Source: Xanthobacteraceae bacterium
GTDB taxonomy: Bacteria; Pseudomonadota; Alphaproteobacteria; Rhizobiales; Xanthobacteraceae
Length of the DNA: 64,000 nt
Assembly: GCA_019745775.1 (NCBI GenBank)
Contig: JAIESR010000019.1
Location: 119,708 to 183,707, forward strand
Reading direction: 5' to 3'
In this document: one piece after another, positions 8,804 to 17,601 of the stretch
Numbering within the stretch: position 1 is the first letter of the stretch
Layout of the letters: the number at the start of each line of letters is the position of its first letter
Program-made: the position numbers and the translations under genes
Notes under the pieces: generated by a model
What the model saw: only the letters and a program-made list of their open reading frames with translations
What the model was told of the DNA's origin: nothing
Databases searched by the model: none

Positions 8804-9490
8804 TCAGCTTCGCGGCAGCCCAGATGGGAGCCGGCGCGCGATGAATTCGCCGCCCTGGCGCAGCCCTTCCTGGTCGATTCCGTGGCCGATTCCGGGCGAA
8901 AGGTGCCATTCCACGGGCACGCCCAGCGCGGCGAGGCCGTTGGCGGCCAGGAACAGCGCGCCCGGCGGAATCAGCTCGTCGTGGTCGCCGTGGATCAAAA
9001 GAACCGGAGGCCGCGACTTGATCTGGGAGGCGATTACCTCCGGCGTAGCGTCGGGCTCGGTGACCAGGAGGCCGGAATACCCGACGATGGCGAACGGCGC
9101 GACCGCGCGGCGCAGGCCCACATGCAGCGCCATCATGGTGCCCTGGCTGAAGCCGACCAGCGCCAATGCGGAAGGCGGCAGGTTGCGGCGCCCGAGTTCG
9201 GCATCGAGGAAGCGGTCGAGCACCGGGCCTGCGTCGCAGACGCCGCGCCAGCGCTCGTTCTGCGCTCGGTCGGTGAGCGGAAACCACTCGCGGCCGCCAG
9301 GATTTTGCCCGCAGGCATGCGGCGCGTTTGGCGATACGAACGCCGCGTTCGGCATCACGCCCTGCCAGGCGCGGCCGATCTCGATCAGGTCGTTGCCGTC
9401 GGCGCCATAGCCATGCAGGAACACAACCAGCTGGCGCGCCGCGCCGCCTGCACGCGGCTCGATCCGCGGTCCGTCGAGTTCGGCAGCCAT
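8804..9490 (-). CDS. Phospholipase/carboxylesterase family alpha/beta hydrolase
   Basis: A 228-residue serine hydrolase of the abhydrolase_2 family. It shows LVVFLHGYGADGNDL (oxyanion region), the nucleophile elbow GFSQGTMMAL, an acid in LIHGDHDELIPP and the histidine in SPGIGHGID. No signal peptide is apparent, so it should be a cytoplasmic esterase or lysophospholipase-like enzyme. It follows the MBL-fold gene on the same strand with an 87-bp gap, so it may be at the end of that operon. Substrate unknown. Confidence 0.87.
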   Translation of the reverse strand: MAAELDGPRIEPRAGGAARQLVVFLHGYGADGNDLIEIGRAWQGVMPNAAFVSPNAPHACGQNPGGREWFPLTDRAQNERWRGVCDAGPVLDRFLDAELGRRNLPPSALALVGFSQGTMMALHVGLRRAVAPFAIVGYSGLLVTEPDATPEVIASQIKSRPPVLLIHGDHDELIPPGALFLAANGLAALGVPVEWHLSPGIGHGIDQEGLRQGGEFIARRLPSGLPRS

Positions 9491-9577
9491 AAGGGGGAAG
9501 CTCCTGGGGCGGGATCGAAGATATTTCGCGGCCCCTTCGTGACCCGCGCCGCGGATTTCCGCAAGGCCTTCGCCGCG

Positions 9578-10558
9578 CTACAGGACCGTGCGCATCGGCG
9601 ACGGGAAGTACCGGTAGGCGTCGCCGTGCTTGCCGATGTAGCCGATGCCGGGCCACGGGAAATGGTAGGCGATCAACGGCATGCGCTTGGCCGACAGCAT
9701 GTCGAAGAGGCGCAGCCGCGACGCGACGCCGAGCTTGCCGTCGGTGTCGTAGGCGAATTCCTTGCGCGGCGTCTCGACCGAGATGATGTGATGGTGCGCG
9801 ATGTCGCCGGCATTGCAGATCGTCTGGCCCTGCGACGTGATCATGAAGACGACGTGGCCGACGGTGTGGCCGGGCGTGGCGATCGCATGGATGCCGGGAA
9901 CGACCTCCTGGCCGTCGACGATGAACGCGATGCGGTCGCGGTTCGGCATCAGATGCTTGCGAGTCGCCGCCACAAACTCGCCGATCTGCGGATGCGAGAC
10001 CTTGGCTTCGTCGGTCCAGAAATTGTAGTCGGACTGGGTGACGAAGACCTGCGCGTTGGGGAATTCGCGCGCGCCGTCGGCCCTGAGCAGGCCGAAGCAG
10101 TGATCGCCATGCGCGTGGGTGAGCAGCACCGCGTCGACGTCGCCCGGACTGATGCCGGCGGCTTTCAGGTTCGCGACCAGGCGGCCGGTGTCGTTACCCA
10201 TCATCTTGAACGCACCGAGGCCGGTATCGATCAGGACGAGCTGATTGCCGGTGTTCACCACCAGCGCGTTCTGCTCCATCGCGACGGCGTCGGACGGTAG
10301 GAAGTTGTCGGCCAGCGTCTTCACCATCTCGTCCTTGCTGGTGTCGGTGAAGATGTTCGGCTGCGGCGCGCCCATCTGCAGCGGTCCGTCCGACACGACG
10401 GTCAGCTCGAAGGCGCCGAGCTTGAAGCGATAGAACGAGGGCGCCTGCGTGTTCGCCATCGGCGCCTTGGCGAGCGCAGGGGTTCCGATGCCGGCAAGGC
10501 CGGATGCGGTAGCGCCGGCGAGCAGTTGCCGTCGGGACACGTGTGACAGATGGGCCAT
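9578..10558 (-). CDS. Exported MBL-fold metallo-hydrolase
   Basis: A 326-residue metallo-beta-lactamase-fold protein. The chosen ATG opens MAHLSHVSRRQLLAGATASG, a twin-arginine-like signal (SRRQLLAG followed by a hydrophobic stretch and an AxA-type site), so export through Tat is likely. A purine-rich GGAAAGAGAGAA precedes this start; an in-frame start 17 codons upstream is less likely. Zinc ligands are in THAHGDHCFG, with later histidines in TPGHTVGHVVF and IAHHHII. The family includes lactonases and other hydrolases. It sits downstream of the AlkA-like gene in a leftward run. Confidence 0.85.
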   Translation of the reverse strand: MAHLSHVSRRQLLAGATASGLAGIGTPALAKAPMANTQAPSFYRFKLGAFELTVVSDGPLQMGAPQPNIFTDTSKDEMVKTLADNFLPSDAVAMEQNALVVNTGNQLVLIDTGLGAFKMMGNDTGRLVANLKAAGISPGDVDAVLLTHAHGDHCFGLLRADGAREFPNAQVFVTQSDYNFWTDEAKVSHPQIGEFVAATRKHLMPNRDRIAFIVDGQEVVPGIHAIATPGHTVGHVVFMITSQGQTICNAGDIAHHHIISVETPRKEFAYDTDGKLGVASRLRLFDMLSAKRMPLIAYHFPWPGIGYIGKHGDAYRYFPSPMRTVL

Positions 10559-10621
10559 GGCTCGATTCTCTCTTTCCAGGGGTTGCGGCCGAACCAAGGC
10601 AACAATCATGACCGCAGAATG

Positions 10622-11326
10622 TCAGTTGCGCGCCTTTTTCGCCGGCGCGGCTTTGACTTTGGTCGCGGTCTTGTCGCCGGCCGGTATCGGCGCGCCGTCG
10701 CGCTGCTTGGCATGGCGATAGTAGGTCCACAGCATATAGGCGGCGGCGGCGCGGAACGGACGCCATGGCTCCGCCAGCGGCTGCATCTCCTTGGTGGTGG
10801 GCCGCGCCTTCAGCTTGAACAGGAGCCGCGCCGATTCCTGCAGCGCCAGGTCGCCCGCGGGCCAGGCATCGGCGTGGCCGAGGCAGGCGAGCAGGTAGAT
10901 GTCGGCCGTCCACGGGCCGATGCCATGCACCGCGGTCAGCAGCCGGTGCGCGTCGTCCGCGGGCATCTCGACGAGGGAAGGCAGATCGAGCTCACCGCGA
11001 TCGACCGCCTTGGCGATGGCCTTGAGCGTGCGGATCTTGGGTGCCGAGAGGCCGACGCGCGCAAGTTTCTGCACGCCCGCCCGCAATACGGCGGCAGGGT
11101 CGAGTGGATCGAGCGCGGCCTCGAGCCGTCCCAGGATCGCGCGGGCGCTTGCGGTCGAGATCTGCTGCGACACCACGATCGAAATGAGCCCGGCGAAGCC
11201 GTCGGGGCGTTTGCGCAGCGGCGGCCGGCCGGCGAGCGAGAGCGCGTGGTCGAAGCGCGCATCGGCCTTGATCAGCGACGCGAGCGCGAAATCGAGATCG
11301 GCTTCGGTGACGATACGCGCTGTCAT
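10622..11326 (-). CDS. DNA-3-methyladenine glycosylase II-like (AlkA family)
   Basis: A 234-residue HhH-GPD superfamily DNA glycosylase. It shows FAGLISIVVSQQISTASARA, the helix-hairpin-helix segment VHGIGPWTADIYLLACLG and the catalytic Asp in WPAGDLALQ. A Lys/Ala-rich C-terminal tail follows. The family removes alkylated purines to start base-excision repair. It lacks the N-terminal AlkA domain, as is normal for the short bacterial form. It starts 6 bp after the dioxygenase gene, so it is probably co-transcribed with an apparently unrelated catabolic gene. No Ada-type regulator is nearby. Confidence 0.88.
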   Translation of the reverse strand: MTARIVTEADLDFALASLIKADARFDHALSLAGRPPLRKRPDGFAGLISIVVSQQISTASARAILGRLEAALDPLDPAAVLRAGVQKLARVGLSAPKIRTLKAIAKAVDRGELDLPSLVEMPADDAHRLLTAVHGIGPWTADIYLLACLGHADAWPAGDLALQESARLLFKLKARPTTKEMQPLAEPWRPFRAAAAYMLWTYYRHAKQRDGAPIPAGDKTATKVKAAPAKKARN

Positions 11327-11332
11327 CCGCGC

Positions 11333-11878
11333 TTAGAGCTTCACCCAGCCCGCGGGCGGCTTCTTGCCGGGATGGACCGCGCCGCAGTTCTTGCAGGTGC
11401 GTGCCTTCTCGTCGGCGTAGAACGCGTCGTAGAGCGGCGGCAGGTCCTTCACCAGATGCTGCACCTTGACTTCGACACGGTGGACTAAATTTCCGCATTC
11501 GAAGCAGTACCAGTTGAAAGCATCGAGCGCGTGCGGCCGCGCCGCTTCGACCACGAGACCGATCGAGCCTTCCTGCGGCCGTTGCGGCGAATGCGGCGTG
11601 TGCGGCGGCAGCAGGAACACTTCGCCCTCGCGGATCGGCACGTCGTAGAACTTTCCCTCGTCACAGACCTTCAGGATCATGTCGCCCTTGAGCTGGTAGA
11701 AAAACTCTTCTACCGGGTCGTCGTGATAGTCGGTGCGCTCATTCGGCCCGCCGACGACCTGCACGGTCATGTCGCCGTCCTCGAACACCTTCTTGTTGCC
11801 GACCGGCGGCTTCAAGAGATGTTTGTTCTCGTCGATCCACTTCTGGAAATTGAAGGCGCGCAGTCGTCCGGTCGTCAT
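11333..11878 (-). CDS. nbaC: 3-hydroxyanthranilate 3,4-dioxygenase
   Basis: A 181-residue cupin dioxygenase. Predicted Fe(II) ligands are His52 and Glu58 (YHDDPVEEFFYQ) and His96 (PPHTPHSPQRP), with the spacing of the bacterial enzyme. The C-terminus has the rubredoxin-like metal site, CFEC and CKNC, found in bacterial but not animal forms. It opens the 3-hydroxyanthranilate ring to 2-amino-3-carboxymuconate semialdehyde. The ATG before TTGRLRAF has a strong GAGGAGG upstream. It lies 17 bp after a DapA-like aldolase gene and 6 bp before the AlkA-like gene. No kynureninase or kynurenine monooxygenase is in the window. Confidence 0.92.
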   Translation of the reverse strand: MTTGRLRAFNFQKWIDENKHLLKPPVGNKKVFEDGDMTVQVVGGPNERTDYHDDPVEEFFYQLKGDMILKVCDEGKFYDVPIREGEVFLLPPHTPHSPQRPQEGSIGLVVEAARPHALDAFNWYCFECGNLVHRVEVKVQHLVKDLPPLYDAFYADEKARTCKNCGAVHPGKKPPAGWVKL

Positions 11879-11895
11879 GGTTGCCTCCTCGATCA

Positions 11896-12870
11896 TCACG
11901 CCGCCGAAGAACGCACGTTCGGCAGTTTCAGCCCACAGCTCTCAAACGCGCGCCGCGTCGCCTCCTTCTCTGCGTCGCTAAGCTCGAGCAGCGGCGGCCG
12001 CACGGCGCCGCCGGCCTGGCCGAGCAGCTCTTGCCAGTATTTCGAATGGGCGTGAAATTTCTCCGGCGGGCGCGTCCGCTTGAACGCCTCGCGCACGGGA
12101 TCCAGACTGTCGCGGATCGCCTTGGCGCGCGCAACGTCGCCTTTGAACGCGAGGTCGGTGTAGTCGCGCATGCGGCGGTCGATCGCGGTCTGGTAGACGT
12201 AGGGCGGCGAAGAACACAGATAGAGCCGCCAGTTGAGCTCGACGATGTTGTCGAACCATTCGTCCTCGGACGCGGTCGAGACGATCAGCTTATCGCCCGC
12301 GAGCCGCGTCAGCTTCGCGTACATCTCCCGCGGCACGCTGTATTTGATGGCGACGATATTGGGCAGGTCGGCGACCCGCGCGCACAAATCCGGGCTCATC
12401 AGGTAGCCGCTGTCGGGATGGCTCCACATCGCGATGCCGATGTCGACCTGCTCGCTGACCGCGCGGTAGTAGGCCATCAGCGTTTCATCCTGTGCGCTCA
12501 GGAAGTGCAGCACCGGCGCGTGCACGACGATGAAGTCGGAGCCGATCGCCTGCGCGTGCTTGGCGAGCTCGATCACGGTGCTCAGGTTCTGGTCGGAGCA
12601 GGACAGGATCGTGCGCGCGCCGCCGATCTCGTCGACCGCGATCTCGAAGGTGCGCTTGCGTTCGGCGAGCGACATCGAGAAGAACTCGCCCTGCTTGCCG
12701 GTGACGAACACGCCGTCGACGCCGAGGTCGTCGACCCAGTGCCGCAGATTGCGGCGCAGCCCGGCTTCGTCGATCGAGAGATCGGGATTGAACGGCGTCT
12801 GCGCTGCCGCCCAGATGCCGCTCAGGTGCTGGCGGGCATAGGCCTTGGCGTCCTTGCGGGAATATTTCAT
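11896..12870 (-). CDS. DapA-family aldolase of unknown substrate
   Basis: A 324-residue class I aldolase of the dihydrodipicolinate synthase/N-acetylneuraminate lyase superfamily. The N-terminal strand GIWAAAQTPFNPD is typical, and the Schiff-base lysine is Lys176 in VAIKYS. The usual GTTGE loop is replaced by GKQGE, and the usual tyrosine segment (YNxP) is replaced by MWSHPDS. It is therefore unlikely to be DapA itself and more likely a catabolic pyruvate-dependent aldolase or hydratase. It heads the leftward run with the dioxygenase, which suggests an aromatic or amino-acid catabolic role, but this is inference. Confidence 0.8.
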   Translation of the reverse strand: MKYSRKDAKAYARQHLSGIWAAAQTPFNPDLSIDEAGLRRNLRHWVDDLGVDGVFVTGKQGEFFSMSLAERKRTFEIAVDEIGGARTILSCSDQNLSTVIELAKHAQAIGSDFIVVHAPVLHFLSAQDETLMAYYRAVSEQVDIGIAMWSHPDSGYLMSPDLCARVADLPNIVAIKYSVPREMYAKLTRLAGDKLIVSTASEDEWFDNIVELNWRLYLCSSPPYVYQTAIDRRMRDYTDLAFKGDVARAKAIRDSLDPVREAFKRTRPPEKFHAHSKYWQELLGQAGGAVRPPLLELSDAEKEATRRAFESCGLKLPNVRSSAA

Positions 12871-12948
12871 GGCTCACCTTTGGTTTCGCCCATCTTGCAG
12901 GTTTTTGGTGGCTTGTCATTCATGCCTGGAATGCCCGAAGAAAGGCGC

Positions 12949-13824
12949 ATGGCGACACCCGTTTTCCGCTTCGCGCCGAGCCCGAACGGCTACCTGCATC
13001 TCGGCCACGCGCTGTCCGCGCTCATGAACTTCGACATGGCGCGGGCCGCGGGCGGGCGGCTGCTCCTTCGCATCGAAGACATCGATGAGACCCGCTGCCG
13101 GCCCGAATACGAGCAGGCGATCTACGACGACCTCGCCTGGCTCGGCATCGTGTGGGAGGAACCGGTCCGGCGGCAGAGCGCGCATCTCGACGACTACCGT
13201 GCCGCGCTGGCGCGGCTCGACGCGCAGGAATTGCTCTATCCGAGCTTCGAAAGTCGCGCCGAGATTGCGGCGCTCGCCGCGGAGCGCGGCCGTCTCGGCG
13301 CATGGCCGCGCGATCCGGACGGTGCGCCGCTCTACCCCGGCACGGCGAAGGCGATTTCGCGCGCCGAACGCCGGCGGCGGATCGATGCCGGCGAACCCTA
13401 CGCGCTACGGCTCGACATGGCCGCAGCGATCGCGCGCGTCGGCGAGCTCGCCTGGATGGAGATGGGGCGAGGACCGGGCGCCGCCGACCACGGGCCGTTG
13501 CCCGCAACGCCCGTGGCCTGGGGCGACGTCATCCTCGCGCGCAAGGAGACGCCGACGAGCTATCACTTGTCGGTTGTCGTCGATGACGCGTTGCAGGGCG
13601 TGACGATGGTGGTGCGCGGGCAGGATCTGTTCCACGCGACTGGCGTCCACCGGCTGCTGCAGACGCTGCTCGGGCTGCCGGCGCCGACTTACCATCATCA
13701 TCGCCTGCTGCTGGATACCGACGGCAAGAAACTGTCGAAATCGACCCGGTCGACCGGGTTGCGGGAACTGCGCGCACAGGGCGTGGCGCCCGCGGAAATC
13801 CGCAAGATGGTGGGACTTTCCTGA
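12949..13824 (+). CDS. gluQ: Glutamyl-Q tRNA(Asp) synthetase
   Basis: A 291-residue truncated glutamyl-tRNA-synthetase-like protein without an anticodon-binding domain. It has FAPSPNGYLHLGHALSA (HIGH-like), LLRIEDIDETR, WGDVILARKE and DGKKLSKS (KMSKS-like). The family attaches glutamate to the queuosine base of tRNA-Asp. The zinc-binding cysteines usual in GluQ are missing: the region reads LYPSFESRAEI, and the only Cys I see is in ETRCRPEYE. The chosen ATG has GAAAGG upstream; ATGs at 12922 and 12931 are alternatives. It is divergent from the DapA-like gene. Confidence 0.9.
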   Translation: MATPVFRFAPSPNGYLHLGHALSALMNFDMARAAGGRLLLRIEDIDETRCRPEYEQAIYDDLAWLGIVWEEPVRRQSAHLDDYRAALARLDAQELLYPSFESRAEIAALAAERGRLGAWPRDPDGAPLYPGTAKAISRAERRRRIDAGEPYALRLDMAAAIARVGELAWMEMGRGPGAADHGPLPATPVAWGDVILARKETPTSYHLSVVVDDALQGVTMVVRGQDLFHATGVHRLLQTLLGLPAPTYHHHRLLLDTDGKKLSKSTRSTGLRELRAQGVAPAEIRKMVGLS

Positions 13825-13857
13825 TCCAACGTGGCAATCTGCCCCTCGGTTAGGGGC

Positions 13858-15057
13858 ATGGCCAAGGCAAGACGAAAGCCATCGGCGACAAAGCGTTCGC
13901 GCCGGCCGAAAGGGGGCCGCACGCGCGCGCCGCAACTGTCGAAGCGCGCGATCGAGACCACGCTTGCCGAGCTTGCCCACGAGATCAGGACACCGCTGAC
14001 CGGCATCCTGGCGCTGGGCGAGCTGCTCGCCACCGCGGGCCTCGCGCCGCGCGAACGCGAATGGGCAATGGCGATCAAGAGCACCGGCGAGCACCTCACC
14101 ATGCTCACCTCGCTGATCGTCGATGCGGTGCGTGCCGATACCAAAGGTTTGGTGCTGCGGCGCGACTTGATCCGCCCGCCCGCGTTTGCGCAGTCGCTTG
14201 CCGCCTCGCTCGATGCGCGCGCGCAGAGCAAGAATATCGAATGCGAAATCGCGATCGCGCCGGATCTCCCGGAGGCTGTGATCGGCGACGCGATGCGCTT
14301 GCGCGCAGCGCTCGAAAACCTCATCGACAACGCGGTGAAATTCACCGAGCGCGGCAGCGTTCGGCTGGACGTGACGGGCGAAAAGGCGGCGCGCGATCGC
14401 GTCCGGCTGCTCTTCACCGTGACTGACAGCGGCATCGGCTTGAGCGCAGCCGACATCAAGCGGCTGTTCCGGCCTTTTGCGCAGGCAAATCGCAATATCG
14501 GACGCCACTACGGCGGCGCTGGGCTTGGTTTGAGCTACGTCAAGCGGATCGCCCAGGCGATGGGCGGCGATCTCGCGGTGTCCAGCAAGCCCGGTAGCGG
14601 CAGCCGCTTCGAATTCAGCGCGCTCGTGACCAAGGTGAAGGGCGCGGGCATGGCGGCGATCGATCGTCGCACCGGCGCGGCGGCATCCCGATCGCTGGCG
14701 GTGTTGTGCGTCGAGGACAATCCCTACGGCCGGATCGTCCTCAACACGATCCTCAGCGAGCTCGGGCATCGCGCCGATTTCGTCGGCAGCGGCGAGGCGG
14801 CGGTCGATACCGTCGCCAACGGCCGCTACGACGCCGTGCTGATGGACGTGACGCTGCCCGGCATCGACGGTTTCGAGGCGACGCGCCGAATCCGCGCGCT
14901 CCCGCGTCCGGCCGGGGCGGTGCGGATCGTTGGCGTCTCCGGCCGCGTCAACGCGGCGGATGAAGCGACGGGCCGTGCCGCCGGCATGGACGCCTATCTG
15001 GCCAAGCCGTTGAGCCCCGGAACGCTTGCGGCGGCACTGCCGGAGCGGACCGGCTGA
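13858..15057 (+). CDS. Soluble hybrid histidine kinase with receiver domain
   Basis: A 399-residue protein with a very basic N-terminus (residues 1-30) and no membrane segment. The HisKA domain has His41 in ELAHEIRTPLTGIL. The HATPase domain carries ALENLIDNAVKF, DSGIGL and GGAGLGLSYVK. A C-terminal receiver domain starts at LAVLCVEDNPYG, with the phospho-acceptor Asp330 in AVLMDVTLPGIDGFEA and the conserved Lys in AYLAKPL. There is no PAS or other sensory domain, so the input is probably another protein. The start at 13858 has AGGGG just upstream; an in-frame GTG at 13831 is possible. It follows gluQ by 33 bp. Confidence 0.88.
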   Translation: MAKARRKPSATKRSRRPKGGRTRAPQLSKRAIETTLAELAHEIRTPLTGILALGELLATAGLAPREREWAMAIKSTGEHLTMLTSLIVDAVRADTKGLVLRRDLIRPPAFAQSLAASLDARAQSKNIECEIAIAPDLPEAVIGDAMRLRAALENLIDNAVKFTERGSVRLDVTGEKAARDRVRLLFTVTDSGIGLSAADIKRLFRPFAQANRNIGRHYGGAGLGLSYVKRIAQAMGGDLAVSSKPGSGSRFEFSALVTKVKGAGMAAIDRRTGAAASRSLAVLCVEDNPYGRIVLNTILSELGHRADFVGSGEAAVDTVANGRYDAVLMDVTLPGIDGFEATRRIRALPRPAGAVRIVGVSGRVNAADEATGRAAGMDAYLAKPLSPGTLAAALPERTG

Positions 15058-15070
15058 AGCCAGAGCGTAT

Positions 15071-15097
15071 CGGATCGGGAGGTTGGCGCCCGATCCG
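15071..15097. terminator. Hairpin between convergent genes
   Basis: Arms CGGATCGGG (15071-15079) and CCCGATCCG (15089-15097) pair perfectly around a 9-nt loop. It lies between the ends of the hybrid kinase gene (+) and the GlsB-like gene (-), 13 and 31 bp away. No T-tract follows on either strand, so it would be a weak or factor-assisted bidirectional terminator. Confidence 0.5.
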
Positions 15098-15128
15098 AAG
15101 CGTGTGGAAGAAACGCGAAGCGATCCGG

Positions 15129-15380
15129 CTACCGTCTTATCAGCCCGATGATCACCAGCAAGATGACAGCGCCGATGACGGCGTTGATCAGCGCCGCGAC
15201 GAAGCCCGAGCCGATGACGATGCCGATTCGGGGCAACAGCCAGCCGGCGATCACCGCGCCGATGATGCCGATGACGATGTTGCCGATCAGTCCGAAGCCG
15301 TATCCCTTGACGATCAGGCCCGCGATCCAGCCAGCCAGCGCGCCAACGATCAGCCAAATTATCAGAGCTTCCAGTGACAT
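15129..15380 (-). CDS. GlsB/YeaQ/YmgE family membrane protein
   Basis: An 83-residue, extremely hydrophobic protein with three predicted helices and glycine repeats (WLIVGALAGWIAGLIVKG, IGNIVIGIIGAVIAGWLLP). This is the transglycosylase-associated (Transgly_assoc) family, small stress-induced inner-membrane proteins of unknown mechanism. An AGGGGGAGG-like purine run lies upstream of the ATG. It is monocistronic, between the hybrid kinase and the YihY gene. Confidence 0.9.
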   Translation of the reverse strand: MSLEALIIWLIVGALAGWIAGLIVKGYGFGLIGNIVIGIIGAVIAGWLLPRIGIVIGSGFVAALINAVIGAVILLVIIGLIRR

Positions 15381-15536
15381 GATTGCCTCCCCCTAGGACA
15401 CGCCATCACGGGCCAGCCCCACAATGGATGCCGCACGCCAGCATAGCGCCGGTCGAGAACGCTGTCATGGGCGTGTGTGGACATGTGGTGGATGACGTTT
15501 CAATTGCTTGCACCGCAACATCCGCGTGCGCCGGTA

Positions 15537-16421
15537 TTACTCCGCAGGTACAGGTGCGGTTTCCTCGGCGGGCTTCATCCGGGCGCGCAGGATCGCGGCA
15601 TTCAATTCGCCGCCGAACACGAAGATCGATGCGGTCAGATAGAGGAACACCAGCGCGATCATGACCGATGCGAGGCCGGCATAGTAGCTGACATAGACGT
15701 TGGGAAATTCCGCCAGGTAGCTGCCGAACACCATGCCACCTGCAAGCCACAGCACCAGCGTCGCGACGATGCCCGGTGCAATCTCGGAAAATCGCCTTCG
15801 CCCGGCCGGAAGCCATTTGTGCGCGACGAACAGCGCGATGATCAGAGCCGCGCTGGCCACGGCATAGCGCGCGACCGTTATGTTCCATTGGAATGGCAAC
15901 AGCGACGGCGCGTAGCGGCTCGCGGTCGCGAACAGGAGCGGGCCGAGCACGATCAGGAACGCCATCGCCAGCAGTGCGACGGCACCGAGGAGAACATAAG
16001 CAATCGATTCCAGGCGCAAGACGAACCAGTAGCGCTTCTCGATCATGCCATAGGCGCGGTTGAGCCCGATACGCAGGCTCTCGATGCCGCTTGAGGCGAA
16101 AAAGATCGCGAGCGCAACGCTGATGGTCAGCAGGTCGCCGCGCGTGGTGGTGAGGACCACGCGGATCTCTCGCGCGATCGGCTGAGCGACCTCGTCCGGC
16201 CAGGTGTCGAGCAGCAGCCGGGCAACCTCATCGGCGAGCGCGGTGGAGCCGAAAATAGACGCCGCCAGTGACGTTACCAGGATCAGGAACGGAAACAGCG
16301 CCAGCAGAATGGACAGCGCGATATGGCTCGCGATGGCCCAGCCGTCGGCGGAACTGAAATGGTCATAGGCGTCGGTCAGAACGCCATAGCAAAGGCGGAG
16401 AAAGTTCAGCACGGACGACAT
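15537..16421 (-). CDS. YihY/BrkB family inner-membrane protein
   Basis: A 294-residue protein with about six hydrophobic helices and the family's opening pattern: a short cytoplasmic start, then GWAIASHIALSILLALFPFLILV. Conserved elements such as NRAYGMIEKRYWFVLRL and GGELNAAI at the C-terminal end match the family formerly called RNase BN/BrkB; the nuclease assignment is known to be wrong for YihY. Function is unknown; a transport or envelope role is usually suggested. It is separated by ~66 bp from the downstream end of the chemoreceptor gene on the same strand. Confidence 0.88.
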   Translation of the reverse strand: MSSVLNFLRLCYGVLTDAYDHFSSADGWAIASHIALSILLALFPFLILVTSLAASIFGSTALADEVARLLLDTWPDEVAQPIAREIRVVLTTTRGDLLTISVALAIFFASSGIESLRIGLNRAYGMIEKRYWFVLRLESIAYVLLGAVALLAMAFLIVLGPLLFATASRYAPSLLPFQWNITVARYAVASAALIIALFVAHKWLPAGRRRFSEIAPGIVATLVLWLAGGMVFGSYLAEFPNVYVSYYAGLASVMIALVFLYLTASIFVFGGELNAAILRARMKPAEETAPVPAE

Positions 16422-16478
16422 GGGCTGATACTTCTATATCAGCGATGTGGCGCCAAACAGGCCATTCGCAAATATCCG

Positions 16479-16501
16479 TTCAGGCCGCTACGCGGCCTGA
16501 A
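16479..16501 (-). terminator. Hairpin spanning the stop codon of the first chemoreceptor gene
   Basis: TTCAGGCCGC (16479-16488) and GCGGCCTGAA (16492-16501) pair perfectly with a 3-nt loop. The stop codon of the leftward MCP gene (16488-16490) lies in the loop and arm. Only a short, interrupted T-run follows on the minus strand. The second MCP copy lacks the left arm and so lacks this hairpin. Confidence 0.5.
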
Positions 16502-17601
16502 CGTCTGCGAGGAATTGCCTGACCTGGGTGTTGAGGCGCTCGGCCTCGATTGAGAGCGCGTCGGCGAGGTCCTTGACGCTGGCGGCGGTGGCGCGGGCGT
16601 CGGTGGAAGCGCCGGCGACGCGGCTCATGGCCTCGGCGCCGCCGCGCGCCTCGGTCGAGGCACGGTTGACGCCTTCAGTGATCTCCGCCACCGCGCGGCT
16701 CTGCTCCTCGACGGTGACCGCGACGGTGGAGGCAATCGCCGAGATCTCGTCGATGATGCCGTTGACCTGCTCGATCGCCTCGGCGGCGTCGGCCACCGCG
16801 GACTGGATGTTGCCGACCTGGCCGGCGATCTCCTCGGTGGCCTTGGCGGTCTGTCCGGCCAGGGACTTCACCTCGGAAGCGACCACCGCGAAGCCTCGGC
16901 CGGCCTCGCCGGCGCGCGCCGCCTCGATGGTGGCGTTGAGCGCCAAGAGGTTGGTCTGTCCGGCGATCGCCTGGATCAGTCCTACGACCTCGCCGATGCG
17001 GGTGGCGGCATCGCCGAGCTTCGACATGGTGCCGACGGTGCGGCGCGCCTCGTTGACGGCGCGGGAGGCGACTTCGGTGGAGCGATGCGCCTGCCCGGCG
17101 ATCTCGCCGATCGAGGCGGCGAGTTCCTCGACCGAGGAGGCGGCGGCGGTGACGTTGCCGGCGGCGGTGCCGACGCGGCTCTCGGCGGTGCGCGCTTCTG
17201 AGGAGACGGTGTCGGCGGCGCCGTTGAGGTCGGTAGAGGTGTTCTCCAGCCGTTCGGCGGCCTCGCGCACGCGCGACAGCGCCTGGTCGACCGACACCTC
17301 GAAGCGGGTGATGGTGGCGGCGATCACTTCGCCGCGGTTCTCGCGCTCGCGGTTGGCGGCGGCCTGGCTCTGCGCGAGTCTTTCGCGCTCCAACATCGTG
17401 TCGCGGAACACGATGACGGTGCGGGCCATGGCGCCGAGTTCGTCGCGGGCCTTGGTGGCGGGGATATGCGCGGAGGTGTCGCCGGTCGCCAGGCGGGTCA
17501 TCGCCTTGGCCAGGCCGTCGAGCGGCCGCGTGATGCTGCGCCCGATCAGCCAGCTGAACCCCAGCCCGATCAGCACCGCGCCGCAACCGACGAGGATAAT
17601 G
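16486..17601 (-). repeat. Copy 1 of a 1,116-bp identical direct repeat
   Basis: This block appears identical base for base to 18506-19621, at an offset of 2,020 bp. It covers the TM2/HAMP and cytoplasmic signalling parts of the first chemoreceptor gene, from ~2 bp beyond the stop codon to codon ~294. Identity stops abruptly at both ends. Confidence 0.92.

Noticed and set aside
13405..15357. Long leftward open frame over gluQ and the hybrid kinase
   Set aside because: Both overlapped genes have clear motifs on the plus strand. The antisense product is compositionally biased and has no recognisable domain.
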